Positions 10,053-22,500 of a stretch of DNA of 64,000 nucleotides are shown here, piece by piece. The notes under the pieces are model-generated. The model was not told where the DNA came from. It did not search any database and saw nothing but the letters and a program-made list of their open reading frames with translations. The translations under genes and the position numbers were made by a program. This DNA is from Pyropia yezoensis (Eukaryota > Rhodophyta > Bangiophyceae > Bangiales > Bangiaceae). The DNA lies in NCBI GenBank assembly GCA_009829735.1, contig CM020618.1, positions 2,478,882 to 2,542,881 on the forward strand, read 5' to 3'. The stretch's first letter is position 1. Each line of letters starts with the position of its first letter.

Positions 10053-11060
10053 TTAGACCTTGGGTGCAACCCGAAGTGATGCAAGGACGGCGGCCAGACC
10101 GTCCCGGGCAGCTTCGTACTCGTCCTCCTTGCACGTGGCGGTCATGACGTACAATTGGTTCGCCGCAACGGTCGCCTTCGCCACGTAGTGCTTGATGCCC
10201 CGCGAAGAGTCCACCACGTATTCGACAATGTACGCCACGCCCGCGCCGAGGCCGGCCGGCTGGCCGCCACTCCCAGCCGCCGCAGCCGCCGCCGCCCCCG
10301 CGGCGGCGGCGGCCAGGGGTGCCCCCCCCCCCAGCACCTCCACCGCCGTCCGTACTAGCCGCACGTCCTTGGTGCTGTCCTTCTTCCGCTCCAACGCAAG
10401 CACCTTGGCGCCGACCACGGCGGGCGCCCCAAACTCCTCAATCGACCCAATCTTTACCGGGCCATCCACCACCAGGCCGACGCTTGCCGACGACCCCTTT
10501 GGCGCAGACACAATCACCTCGGACAGGTGGGTCTTGATGGGCTTCTTGGCCGCCGACCAGGAGGTGGGGTAGGCAAAGGAGTAGCCGAGGGAGAGAGGGC
10601 CGACGTACTGGGCCATGGCGCCGCTCGTCGCGGAGGCCGCGGGGGAGGGGGAAGACGCAGAGGCGGAGGACGCTGAAGACGACGCCGCCGCCGCCGCCGT
10701 GCCGACCACGTCGGCCGCCTGCACCGGAGCCGCGGCCGACTGGGTGGGCGTCGCCGCCGCGGCGGCGGCGGGGCAGCCGACGGCAGCGGCTGCGGCGGCG
10801 GCGGCGGCGGCCACCGCGGCCGCGGCGGGGGCGGCCAGCACGGTCCGCCGGGTGAGGCTGCTGGGGAGATGACCGGTGGCCGCCGCCACGGGGGTGTCGC
10901 CACGGCCGTCGCTGTCGCTATTAGCGGCGGCCGCTGGGGGCGCCGGCGGTGCCGCCGCGGCCACCCACACTGGCGGGGGGCGCCGGCGGGCGGTGGGGGG
11001 GGTGCCCCGTCGGCCGATCCGGCGTACCGCCGCTGCCGCCGGAGGGGGCAGGAACGCCAT
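10053..11060 (-). CDS. PsbP-family thylakoid lumen protein
   Basis: This is a 335-residue precursor convergent with the deubiquitinase, with 239 bases between the two stops. It has a bipartite plastid leader: a chloroplast transit-type start (MAFLPPPAAAAVRRIGRRG), then a twin-arginine motif (LTRRTVLAAP) and a very Ala-rich hydrophobic stretch typical of Tat lumen targeting. The mature part from about residue 150 matches the PsbP/PPL fold: YVGPLSLGYSFAYPTSW, the VGLVVDGPVKIGSIEEFG strand region, AYIVEYVVDSSRGIKHY, and the end YVMTATCKEDEYEAARDGLAAVLASLRV. An Ala-rich insert lies in a loop. Members help photosystem II assembly or oxygen evolution; which subfamily (PPL or PPD) cannot be told. 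I took the ATG at 11058-11060 over an in-frame start at 11216, because the transit peptide starts there. Confidence 0.88.
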   Translation of the reverse strand: MAFLPPPAAAAVRRIGRRGTPPTARRRPPPVWVAAAAPPAPPAAAANSDSDGRGDTPVAAATGHLPSSLTRRTVLAAPAAAAVAAAAAAAAAAVGCPAAAAAATPTQSAAAPVQAADVVGTAAAAASSSASSASASSPSPAASATSGAMAQYVGPLSLGYSFAYPTSWSAAKKPIKTHLSEVIVSAPKGSSASVGLVVDGPVKIGSIEEFGAPAVVGAKVLALERKKDSTKDVRLVRTAVEVLGGGAPLAAAAAGAAAAAAAGSGGQPAGLGAGVAYIVEYVVDSSRGIKHYVAKATVAANQLYVMTATCKEDEYEAARDGLAAVLASLRVAPKV

Positions 11061-14000
11061 GGCAAGGAGCAGCGGCGCAGGGCGGGGCAGGCGGCGGGCC
11101 GGCAAGCGAAGACAGAAGGGCGTCAGTGAGGGAAGTGGAGCGGGAATGTAGTGCTGACCTCCGTGGAGGGCGTCTATGGATAGCAGCACGCAGTTGTTGT
11201 CTTGACTTGGGTGCACGCCCAGTTAAGGGCGGACATCTGGGTCAGAACGGATGTATCTCATTGGTTGAAAACTCTCCACAACACCGAGAAAAAGCGCAGA
11301 GAGACGCGCCAGACAGGCACCAACGGGTACCTGGAGACAGACTGGCGCAAGAGAAACAGAGGACCTCTATACCATAAAAAGCGCTATGAGTTATCCGGTT
11401 TTATGCGCGTTTTTTTGTGTCCTGAGCTGCTGTGCTTCACGCTGCTTCATGGGGTAGCAAGCCAGATGTCCGCAAACAGGTACTCTTAACTGGGCGTGGG
11501 TGATCCATCAAAGGGGGTGAAGCAAGCCATTTTTTTAGCTCGCGAGATCGGGTCAAATATCTGAAAAGCCCGCACAAAAGACATCCTTCTTTTCATCAAT
11601 CAATTGCGTGAATGTGCACACGTGGCACGTAGGACGCCCCGCTCAAAGTACAGCACCGACCCGTTCTCCGTCTTGAAAGAGGAGGGAACCCGGGCGGGCG
11701 GGGCGGAAGCGGCCATCGCCTCTACCGCGGGAAGTGAGCGCACGCCGCGGAGGCGCAGGCTATGTTTGCTGCGACATAGCTGTACACACCGTGTGGCTGG
11801 CGCACCAGCGGCAGCGCCCTTACCAGGAGATGCGCCCTCCCATGCAGCGGTCAGGGTGGCTGGCTCCCAGTGCGAATTCACGCTGAGAGCCACTTCCACC
11901 GCTGTGATCTGTGCGCAGCAGGTGTGGGTGGTCGCACCAATACCGCCACCATCATCACTGAGCAACCCACCATACCTCCGGCTATGGCCGCCGTGTGTGG
12001 TCCATGAGGTAGCCGTTTGTACCTATCGCTCGACTCCCACATGGCAGCACGCTGACTACAAAGAGGGAGCGCCACGTTGATGCGGGGCATCTGGACAGGG
12101 CGTGCGCCTACATACATCTATGCTGCGTACGAATGGCCTTTCCACTCGCGTGGCGAGTTGTCACGATTTAACCTGCAAAGTTAACTCTCAGCGATCGGCC
12201 CCCTTCGCGTGCCGCCAAGACTTCAGAGATCCCCCCCACTGCGTGAAGGGCGGCCCATCGCTGAATTTTCGTTCTCCGGTCCTGATGGAAAGGTGAAGAA
12301 GGTCCCACCGCCACGTTTGACGTGGACGGACGACGGTTGAGCGTGCCGGCCGTTTTTGTGGCTTTCCTCTGGTCGTTTGGATATCGGCCGCGCAAACGAG
12401 CCGCCGCGCCCCGAGAAGGAAAAGGCCGCCTCCCTCTGTCGCGGCGGCACACGCCGTTCCGTTCCCGTAGCTCCAAGGCATCATCGTGGTCATGATGTGT
12501 TGTCTTGTAGGCCGCCCCGTCGTGGACGTTGCCGGCATCTGACCTGACGTCGGCAGAGGAATTGCATAGATATGCGCGTGTGTGCCGAGGTTTCAAACCG
12601 ATCAAATGTACGCAGTGTACTGTACATGCATGACTAATGTCAATGTACAGTATTAATTGTAAAAATTCTTCACTCGGTCGTTCCTCGTGTTGTCGTCTTG
12701 ATCGCATCGCCTCGACTGCGGCGCCGTTCGGTGGTGATGTTTGCTGTCGTGGTGAGGCTTGGTCGTGTCGCGCCGTGTTGCCTGCGGCGGCGGGTGTCTC
12801 GGCCGAGGTGGAGGCGTCGCTCATCCTGCAGGACCAAACCGAGCTGCTGGGGGTGCCAGGGTCGTGGCGCCTGTCGCTGCGGCGCCGTCGGCCGCGGCTG
12901 TTGGGGGGGGAGGCTGGTTGTGGCTCTCTTGGTCCTTGGTGCGGCTGCAGGCGGAATTTTTTCGTCCTATCCCTCTGCGCGCGCCGGCGCCGGCAACGCG
13001 CCGTAGTCGGTGCAAGGGGGCGGGGGGGCTGTCTCTGATGGCTGCGCTTGCGGACGTTGCCACGCGCCCTGCGGGGCATGCTGCCAGCCGGGGCGTGGTG
13101 GACTGTTGGGGGCTGCCGGCGTGGGGCGGGGGGTCGGCCGTCCCCAACAGGATAGACTGGTGTCTTTCTGGATAGGGGCGCCCCCTCCCTCCCCATTCAT
13201 CCTTTCCTGCGCGTGTGGTTGGTATTGGGCGGCGGCTCAAGTCGTGTCCCCAGAGCCCGCGTAAGGAGCATCCCGCAGCCTCGGCGATGAGGGCGGTCGG
13301 TGCTCATGTCGCCGCGCCGGGGAGGGGAATGGGGGGTGGGAGGGCACTGTTTATTTTCCCCGCCCGCGCAGCGCAGCGCCGCCAGAGCGCCCTGGCTTGC
13401 GAGCGACGGGCGGGGCGTGTGCCGGGAGGATGGCCATAGTGGGGGCGGCGCCGCCGCCCATGAGCCGCCTTCCCGTGCTGGGTGGGGGCCTCGGGCAGGG
13501 CCAATGTGGTGCGCGGCACGGGACCAAGAATGCACCCCTGTCCCCTCCTCCAGGCAGAAGCACCCAGCAGCAGGTGTATTCCCGCAGCTTTCTGCCACAG
13601 GTGGAGTGTTTCCCCGCCCATCCCCCCCGGCTCTCTCTGTCTCCCGTCCCCCCCTCTCTTTCGTCCCCCCCCCCCGCCCTCCCGCGTCTGTATTCTGGTT
13701 GGCGCATGTCGCTACGTGTGCCCGTTTTGTCCTGTGGCGGGGGAGGGGGGGGGAGGGGCGCCCGCGCACGCACGGCAGGGAGGCACGTGCGGTCGGCTGT
13801 GGAGCGTGATTGCGTGGCGGGTGGGGGAGGATGAGGGGGGGACAGCGGGGAGAATGCACGTCTCCTGCCGCGGAGCTGGACGACATTGCCGGCTGGCTGT
13901 CCCCTCTCGCGGCGCGGTCCTCATAGGTTGGCGCCCCCGTCCGTGCCGGCAGTTCGCAGCGCGCCGGTCGGCCGCCCCCTACCTGTTGGGTTTCCTTTCG

Positions 14001-14770
14001 ACCGCCGCCGCCGCCGCTCGTGCTTGTGGTGTGTGGGAGGCTGGCTGGCATCCCAGCGCTCTCTGCGCTGCCGCACCAGTAGAGGGGGTGTGGGTGCCGC
14101 TGCTGCAGCGGGACGGTGGTGGTGTGGGGGGGGGGGGGGGGGTCTTTCTGCGGCCACGCCAGCTTGGAGCGGCTCGGCGGTGCCTGCGGGGGGTGGAACG
14201 GCAAACGGGCGACGCGACGCGGCAGCCTCGACGGGAGCCCTGGTGGGCGCGGCGGTGGCGGTGGCTGCGGGCTGCGGGCGGTCGCCGCAAGGCTCCCCGA
14301 CGGCGTGGTGAGGGGGCGTCCTTGTCGTAGTTGGTGTCTCTTGCGCGGCATTCCTGTTGCTGCTGCTGCTACAGCTGCTCTGCTGATTCGGCTGCTGCTG
14401 CTGCTGTATCCTTTGTGCGTGTGCGGAAGGGGCGGAGGGTGTGAGCGTCAGTCTGTTTGTCCCGCGTTTGGGCGGTTGTATTGGCCCACGCGTCGCTGCG
14501 AAGCTGGCAGAGCCGTACGCCGGCGCTGGGTGGCACGGCCCGCTGGCCCTGTCCCTGACGCGCCTGGCTGGTGCCCCGTTCTCGGTTGCGTCGCCGCTGG
14601 CACACACCGCTGCGGCACTCTTTTGCGCGCTGTGGTGTCGTTGGCCTGCCGGTCTGGCTGGCAGCCCTCCCACTCCCTGGTGACGTGCGACGCCGTCTCT
14701 CACGTCCCCCAGTAGACCACTTCTCGCCCTCCACACACGACACACCCCTCCTCCCCGTGGGTTTGTCACC
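11061..14770. other. Long gene-poor region upstream of the kinase gene
   Basis: These 3.7 kb hold no ORF with recognisable content. Around 11.2-12.7 kb the base composition is more balanced than in the rest of the host DNA. From 12.7 kb onward it is GC-rich with many G runs, for example 17 G at 14126-14142, and a CTG microsatellite at about 14354-14407. A 10-bp inverted repeat lies at 12618-12652. The last few hundred bases are the likely promoter and 5' UTR of the kinase. Confidence 0.5.
12618..12652. repeat. Perfect 10-bp inverted repeat (TACTGTACAT)
   Basis: Arms 12618-12627 and 12643-12652 are exact reverse complements around a 15-base loop. A related TACTGTACAT string recurs at another hairpin near 18971-19006. 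Confidence 0.6.
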
Positions 14771-16934
14771 ATGGCAACCTTGCGCTACGGTGAGAAGCAG
14801 TCGATGGAGGGGTGGGTACGCAAGGAGGGCAAGAGCATCCGCTTCCGCAAGCGGCGCTTCCTTCGCTTCGATGGAACCATGCTGTCGCATTACAAGAAGA
14901 AGGAGGCTCCGTCGCCCACGTGGGAGGTGGACATCACCGAGTGCCGCGTGTCGGTGGGAAACCGGTCCCTGGAGCTGGTGCTGACGCTGGACGGCTCTTC
15001 CATGTCCTTCTTTGCCGTCAATACCGAGGAGTACGCGGCGTGGCTCAAGGCACTCAAGAGCGCGGTGTCCAAGCCAGACGACTACTACACGTTTGGCAAG
15101 ACCCTCGGAAAGGGGAGCTATGGTGAGGTGTTCCTCGGCTGCGACAAGGTCACCAACGAGATGGTTGCCATCAAGTACGTTTCGTTGCGCCTCAGGCGCC
15201 TGGACTGACGGGTCCGCCAGTTGACTGGCTGTCTGGATGCTTTGGTGTTGGTGGTGGACCCCCCTGACTTGGCTGCTGGACCACTGTGCTGTGTTGTGGC
15301 GGGGCTGTTGTCCGCGGCGCGTGTGGCGTGGTTTTGGGACTGACGTGACGCTGCGCCCCAGGTGCGTGGCAGGTACTGACTTATTGGATGTATGCTGCTT
15401 TTGCTTGCTCCCTTTCCCCGCCGGTTGCTTGCTCCTATGTCTGTTTGCTTTTGCGGCAGGGTCATCAAGAGGAATCCGTCATCAAAACGGCAAGTTAAAT
15501 TCATCGAGCGCGAGTCGTCCATCCTCAAGGCGGTCGACCACGAGCACATTGTCAAGACACTTGACATCTTTGACCGGCCCGACTCGCTCGTCATTGTGAC
15601 CGAGTTCCTTGAAGGCGGCGAGCTTTTCAGCCGCATCATTGACGAAAAGTGCTTCACAGAACAAAAGGCGCGGGACATCATGCGCCAGATTTTGCTTGGC
15701 GTGCAGTACCTGCACAGCCTTGGTATCGTCCACAGGTATGTGATGTTCTCGGGTGAGCTGGTCTGCTCCCACTTTCTCCCGACTGGGGTCGGTGGTTGGG
15801 GACGCGTGCGGGCAGCACTCTCACTGGGAATCGTGGCTAACCGCGCTTGCTGCTTTGGTTTGAGAGTGAGACGAGCGAGTCGCCTGTCGTGGATGCACTG
15901 TCTGTTCCCTTGTGGCTTGTACAGGGACATCAAGCCCGAGAACATTCTCTGCAGCGGCGCGGAGTGGCCATTTGACGTTAAACTTACTGTGCGTTGGGGT
16001 GGGGGTCGGGTGTGGCGGGCGGCGCTGGTGTTGTACGGACCGCTTTCCGCGCTGGTGTGGCAGCGCGCTGTGCGTGCTGTGTTGTTGTGCTGTGTCGCTG
16101 GGATGGTCTGGCGCTGGGTCCGCCTGGTGTCGTCCCTGGGGGTTTTCACCCGCGCCCAAACTGGGGGCCTGCGTCAACGGTGTGTGGGGCACTCACACCC
16201 GCGGTCGTGTCCCGTGCTCCCCTCGGCTGCTGGCTTGCTCGCTTGTATGTGGGTCCTTGGTTTGCCCTATTTTTTTTGTGTGTGCGTAGGACTTCGGGTT
16301 GTCCAATTTCATCGCCGAAGCGACGGGCGGGGAGGATACGATGGCCGCCAACGAGAATGCGCTGCTGTCCCACGTGGGCACCAGTTACTACATCAGTCCC
16401 GAGGTGCTGGGCAAGAAGGGCTACGGCCCGCCGGTGGACCTGTGGGCATGTGGCGTCGTTTTGTACATCATGTGCTGTGGGCGGTTCCCCTTTTTTGGCA
16501 AGACCGACGCTGCCTACTTGCGCTCCCTCTACAACGGGGCGGCCATGGAGGGAGAGGGCTGGTCGAGCGTCTCGGCTGACTGCAAGGCGTTCATCCGGCA
16601 GCTGCTGGAGATGGACCCAAAATTGCGCCTCACCGCCGCGGACGCCCTGGCGGCGCCGTGGATGACCAAGAAGTTCCATGTGCCTGCCTCCAAGGGCGGC
16701 GACGAGGACCTTATCCAGCGCCTCACCTCCCAGACGGGCATCGCGTCGTTGACCAAGCGTCAGATGCGCAACACACAGGCGGCGGTTCTGGAGATGAAGG
16801 CAAGTGTGCGGCAGGCCCAGGCGGCGGCGCTCAAGACGGCCCCGTCTACCGCATCGTCGGTGTCTCTCAACTCGTCAGACTCGTCGACGCCAAGCATAAG
16901 CATTGACGACATCCACACGGGCAAGGCCAGGTGA
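14771..16934 (+). CDS. PH-domain serine/threonine kinase, CAMK-like, four exons
   Basis: The gene splices as exons 14771-15174, 15460-15735, 15925-15988 and 16290-16934 and gives 462 residues. Introns are GTACGT...CAG, GTATGT...CAG and GTGCGT...TAG, and each join restores a kinase motif. An N-terminal pleckstrin-homology domain (about 8-105, MEGWVRKEGKSIRFRKRRF) should bind phosphoinositides. The kinase domain (about 113-375) has the glycine loop LGKGSYGEVFLG, Lys135 in VAIK, the catalytic loop HRDIKPEN (Asp228), DFG (Asp249), GTSYYISPE in place of APE, and DLWACGVVLYIMCCGRFPF, a CAMK/CDPK-style sequence. All catalytic residues are present, so it should be active. The tail is a short coiled-coil-like stretch and a Ser-rich end. 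No EF-hands or calmodulin site are evident. Confidence 0.9.
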
Positions 16935-17275
16935 GAGCGCACTGGCGACGATGTACCGGGGGGGGAGGGGTGATGGCTGGAGTGCGGGGCGGGGTGGGGT
17001 GGGGTGGGAAGAAGAGGCGCGCGACTGCTGGGTGGCGACGGCGCGCTGGTGGTGCCGTACCCTATACAGGCGTGTGCTTTTCTTTTTCATGGCCGTGCAG
17101 GGGCGAACTGTGGTCGCTCACTACTGCCCATCGCGGTGTTTGGGTCGCCCCCTTTGGACAGGAGTGCCTCCACCGAGCTGCCTGGGCTGTGCAAGAGAGA
17201 GGGCGCGGGACACCGACGGCAACGACCAAAAGGTCATACCAGTTTCTTTTTTCCATTCCGCTTGACTCTGTGAGA

Positions 17276-17360
17276 GCGCTACTGCCCCACACCAGTCCCA
17301 CCCCCTCCCCCCCCCCGTGACGCAGCGGCAGCGCAACTGCCCCACACCGGTCCCACCCCC
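17276..17360. repeat. 30-bp direct repeat
   Basis: Copies 17276-17305 and 17331-17360 (GCGCTACTGCCCCACACC-type) differ at about two positions. They are separated by a C-rich spacer that includes a C run, and lie about 350 bases after the kinase stop codon. Confidence 0.6.
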
Positions 17361-18734
17361 CGTTCCGTCCCCAGCCGCGGATGATGTGGAGGGTCCTTGC
17401 TGGAGACGAGCCGCTACCGATCCGGCAGACTATCCGCGCGCGCGACAACGGTGCGACTGGCCCGCCGTCACCTCGGACGCGGCGACGTGGCGGCGGGGTT
17501 GCACCAGCCACGGCCCACCCGGCGACCCCCCCGCCGCCCCCGCGACCTATCCACCGGCCCACCCGCCTGCTCACCTGGCAACGCCGCGGTGGACAACGTC
17601 GTTGTCTTTGGTGGTGAACGCAGGTGGGCCCCGCTGCCCGCGCTGACTGGCGCGGCATCACATCAACGAGAGGGATGAGGCGTCAACTACAGAGCGGAAA
17701 ACGACTCGCCCGGATGATTGTCAGCTCCAGTCTCGCTTCTTCGTCCTCCTCTCTCGTCTGAGGATAGGTACCTCTCTTCACCAAGAGCCAACCAGATTGG
17801 CCGTCTGAGCGTGAAGAGTAAGTGGATTAAAAAGATCTTCATTGCAACCAATTTTGTGTTCAGCAAGCAGCTCCCGAGGTGTCGGTTCGTGCGTTTTAAT
17901 TGGTTGAACAGCACGATCGGCTGCTGACTCTAGCAGAGGAACCCGCACCCAGTTAAAAAGGCGTTTTCTGTGGAGCCTGGGTTTCAGCGGCCACCGCCTC
18001 CCCTGGTTGGCTCAGCTGCTTCAATTCTGTTGGGGGCGAAGCAATTCTCGCGCCGCATTGGCTCGATAACGTTGTGTCAGTTTCTTGCCGGCGTTGGTGT
18101 CTAAAATCGTCAACGAATGCACACGTGGACCTTCGCGCCTCTCGTCGCGGCTGTCTGAGGAGGGTGAGAACATGAAAAAATGGAAAACAGTTCATTGCTT
18201 GGAGTCCACCAGAGCTCACACATGACGAAAAGTCGGTCCTCGGACCACGCAGTGCCTCTATGTTTTACGGTATAGTGCGTCCCATAAATAGTGGACGTGC
18301 TCGTGTCGTGATCATGTCGAATATCGGCCACTGGACCAATCAAACCCACACTGCACGACCCGTGCACGTCCACTTTTTACGGGACGCACAATACCAACCC
18401 CCCCCCGTCACGCCACGCCGCATGGCATCCCCCCTCGCTCGCCAAACCCCATCCTCCCTCAACGCGTGGTAGTGATGTAAATAAAACCAGGCTCACTCAC
18501 TCACACTTTTTTTTTTTACTGGGATCAAGGGGGTGGGGGGGTGCCGCAGGCGCCGGCGGGCGACTTGGGGGCGCGCGGTCTTCCTAAGACGGCCTCCGGC
18601 CCAGCGAAGATGCATGCGGGGAAGGGGGGGGGGGCTCGGACTCGGACCGAAACTCATCCGAGGCCAAGACCCGCGGATGCGCGAAGCGCCGCTGCAACGC
18701 AACCCCTCTGAAGGGCCCTGAGGCGTGGGGACGT

Positions 18735-18763
18735 AATTGGTGACAAGCCTTTTGTCACCAATT
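18735..18763. repeat. Perfect 12-bp hairpin (AATTGGTGACAA)
   Basis: Arms 18735-18746 and 18752-18763 are exact complements around a 5-base loop. It is AT-richer than its surroundings. It may be an RNA structure or a remnant of a small mobile element; no gene is next to it. Confidence 0.6.
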
Positions 18764-18970
18764 TCCTCTGAGCCACTGAGAGGGGTCCACGTAGGCATGA
18801 AAAGAGTGTGTAATGAAAACACAGGATGCCCACCTTAACTACTTTAGGTGTGAACCCCTGCCAGGGGTTGCGGTGTGGGCCCTGGTAGTTTGGTTTTTGG
18901 TAAAACGACCCCCCCTCGTCTCATTCACGAATGTTCGTGTAGGGGTTTGCACAACATTACATAGACACAG

Positions 18971-19006
18971 ACTGTACTGTACATACTATGTAAAGTTCAG
19001 TACAGT
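18971..19006. repeat. 9-bp inverted repeat (ACTGTACTG)
   Basis: Arms 18971-18979 and 18998-19006 are exact complements separated by 18 bases. The region shares the TACTGTACAT string with the inverted repeat at 12618-12652. Confidence 0.5.
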
Positions 19007-19508
19007 ACACGGGTGGGCCCCCCGACAACGGAGGACGGGCACGCGAGGCAGCAGACGGGGAAGACCAGAGAGAGGGGAGGTGGCCACTCCCCAGTACCGT
19101 CACGCCACGTGGGAGCAAAGGAGACCAGCTGCAAAGCCATGGTTGGTGGAGGGGTCTGACAGCGACAGCGGGAGGGGACCCCATTGGGCGCCGCTGCCTG
19201 GGCCCACATCGCATGCGTCGACACCAGCGACGTGCCGTCGAACGAGCCTGCACGCGACCATCAAACAACGCCGCGGTTGGGGCTGACGTTGGACCCCCGA
19301 TTCCGCCTTAGTCATCCTGCCCGGCCTACTCGTCCTCGGCTGCCCCTTCCGACTTTGGCTCCTCCAACGCACAGAGTGTGCCCCCTGCTCTCTCCCACCC
19401 GCGCCTTCTCCAGGCCAACGCCCTGCCCTCGTCGTTTCTCGCTGGTGTGCCCACCTTTCCTGCCCCTTCCCCGTCTCCCCCGCTCTCCCCCCCGACCCTG
19501 TCTGCGGC

Positions 19509-22500
19509 ATGGGCGAAGCCGCGGTGGAGGCGGCGCGTCAACGGGCAGACGCGGCGGCTTACGCGGGCGACCACGCGGCGGCGGTCGACCACTACACGGC
19601 CGCCTTGGCTGCCGCCGCCGCCGCGGGGGTGCCGCCAGACAAGCGCCTGTACGCAGCGCGGTCGGCCAGCCACCTGCGGTTGGCGGAGGCGGCCGACGCC
19701 GCGTCTGGCTCCCCCGCCACATCACCTACTGCGGCGGGCGCAGCTGCGGCTGAGGAAGGTGCCACCGGCACGCCCGCCGCCGCTGCCGCCGCCGCTGCCT
19801 CCTTTGCCGCCGCCGCCACCGCCACCGCTGCTGCCGCTGCGGGCCACCGCTCCCCCGCCGCCGCGGCGGCGGCCCAGCGGGCTGTGGCCGACGGCGCCGC
19901 CGCCGCGGACATTGACCCGACGTGGCCGCCCGGCTGGCTCGCCACCGCCGCCGCGCTGCGGTTTGCCGCGCAGCCGGCGGCGGCGGTGGCGGTGCTCCGG
20001 CGGGGCGTGTCGCACGCGCCCGCCAACGCGGACCTGGCCGCCGCCCTCACCGACGCGGTCGCCGCGGAGCGGGCACAGCCGCGGTCCACGGCGGCGCGCC
20101 TGCGGGGCAATGCCGCATACCGGCGTGGGGACGACCGCGGCGCGGTTGGCGCCTACACGGCCGCCCTGGCCGCTGCCGCCGCGGCGGGGGAGTGGCCCGA
20201 CAAGCGCGTGCTGGCCAACCGGTCCGCGGCGTGGTTGCGGCTGGCCATTGAGGAGGATAACCAGGCGGCGCTCGAGGCGGCGGCGGACGATGCCGCCGCA
20301 GCACTCCGCATTGACCCGACATGGGCCAAGGCGTGGCACCGGCGGGTGGTGGCGCTGCTGGAAGCGAGCCGCTTTGGTGACGCCCGCCGCGCCCTCGGGC
20401 AGGGCCTCCAGCTTTGCCCGGGGGACGCGGTGCTGCTACGTGACGCCGACGCGGTGGACGAGGCGGAGCGCGAGTGGGCGGCGTTGCCAGAGGAAACCCG
20501 CCGGGGGGAAGGGGGGGGGGGGCGTTTTGCCGCTGCCGCGGCCGCCGCTGCGGCTGCCGCGGCTGCTGCCACAGGTGGAGCTGGCGGAGGAGTCGGGGGT
20601 GCGGGAGGGGCAGCAACGGCGCCATCACCACCACTTCCACCGCGACCGCCGCCGCCGCCGCCGTCGTCCACGTCGACTTCGGTGGGTGGAGACTCCTTGC
20701 GCTCCCCATCGTCACCTCTGGGCGAGACGGCAGGAGAGGACCCTACGGCCTTTTCTCGCCTGAGTTTGAGCGAAGGCGTCAGTGGGGAACCGCCGCCGCC
20801 ACGACCGGAGCGGGGCAGCTGGCGTCGCGGGCTCACCCACATCATTGACAGCGACGGTGACTCCATGTACGCACCGGAAGTGGGGTTTCGTTTGGAGACA
20901 GGGCGGCGAGATAAGGGGCTGTGGTGGGGGGGTTCGCCTGCTGCCTGTTTGGAAGGGCGTCGCAGGTGCCTGCATTCGTGGTGCGCGTACGGATGGGACT
21001 GGCCGCGTCGCTGGTTGGTGGCACGCAGTGCGGCCAAAAGCAGCAGTTCTGACCTACGTGTATGCCCTGCCGTTTCCTTCGAGCCATGCCTGCAACGCTT
21101 GTTTTTATTCTCTGGATTCATTTCTCCCCTCGACTTCATCCTTCCTTTTTGCCAGTGACGGTGACCTGGACGCGCTGCCCTCGACGGGCAGTGGTGGCGG
21201 CATAGGCCGGCAGTCCACCCGGCCTAGCTCTGCTTCTACCGCCTCCCTCACAGATGGCAGATGCAGCGGTAGCACCGACCACCCTGCCCGCTCCCCCGGC
21301 GGACGCATTGGCCGCTCAGGGCGGCCCGTCAAAGAAACAGGGTTGTACGATGTGCTGGGCGTACGTGCCGACGCAACTGACGCGGCCATCAAGCGGGCGT
21401 ACTATCTCGGTGCCAAGGCCGTGCACCCCGACCGTAACCCTGGTGACAGCGGCGCAACGGCAGCGTTCCAGGCTCTGGGGGATGCTTACGCCGTACTTTC
21501 TTCACCTACGACGCGAGAAATTTACGATGCGGGGGGGGCAGTGGCGGTTGCCGATGCTGCCGACGGCCTGGAGCCTGACCTTGATAGCGGTGGCGGCTCG
21601 GCCGGTGCCGGAGGCGGTGGTGTTGGTGGCGGCGATGGCCCCGTCAATGCCGCAGCCCTGTTTGACACCCTCTTTGGGTCAGACGCGTTTGAATGCCTCG
21701 TCGGCCCGTTGCGGCTAGCGTCCCTGGCTGCGCACGTGGACGACGAAGGGCGTCCCCCCCCCGCGCGGTTGCTCGCCACCTTGGAGCGGGAACGTGTACG
21801 TGAACTCACCGTCTCCCTCGTGCGGATGCTCGACCCGTGGGTGACGGGCGACCAGTCGGCCTTCCGCTCGTGGGCGGCGACCAAGGCGTCGTGCCTGGCC
21901 ACCGCCACCGCCGGGGCGGCGCTGCTCCACACCGTCGGCACTGCATATGTGCGTCAGGCCGACATGGCGGCCGGCCGCAAGCGCCTCCTCGGCCTTCCCG
22001 CGGCGGTGGTGAGCGTCGGCCACAGCACCTCCCGCCTGACGGCGCAGGTGCGCGCGCACGGGGCGGCGGCGCGGGTGGTGGACCGACAGCGGCGGTTGGC
22101 CAGCAGGGTGCGCAAGGCGGAACTGGGGGGGGACCCCATTGGGGAGGTGGAAGCCGCCCGGCTGGCGTCCGAGATGGTCTCCAACGCGTACGACATGATG
22201 TGGCGGATCACGGTGCTGGACGTACAAGACACCCTGGACGCTGTCTGCCGGGGGGTCCTATCGGGGTCGGACCTGGCGCCCCCGCCGGGCGTGTCCGCCG
22301 AGGAGGTTGGCCGTGCCGTAGCCGAAGGGGAGCTGGCCATACGAGACGGCTCAGCGGCCGGTGGCGACGCTGGAGCCGGGCCTGGGGGCGGCAAGACCGG
22401 CAGGTCCACCATCGGCCAGGCGGGCGCGGCGCCAGGGGGAGCCAAGCAGCCCCCCGCGCCCGTTGTGTACGCAGCAGAGGGCGTCCGTGCGCGGGGCCTG

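Larger units (their letters stand above)
16935..19508. other. Gene-free region between kinase and TPR-DnaJ genes
   Basis: I see no supportable gene here. It holds a 30-bp direct repeat (17276-17305 and 17331-17360), a 12-bp hairpin (18735-18763) and a 9-bp hairpin (18971-19006). An AATAAA-containing stretch lies near 18478-18484 and a T run near 18507-18517. The C/T-rich final 200 bases are the probable promoter of the gene at 19509. Confidence 0.5.

Noticed and set aside
11600..12080. Overlapping ORFs on both strands
   Set aside because: Both begin at TTG rather than ATG and neither has recognisable content.
12168..14351. Long minus-strand ORFs upstream of the kinase
   Set aside because: Pro/Arg/His-rich low-complexity products caused by GC-rich DNA; they overlap each other and lack domains.
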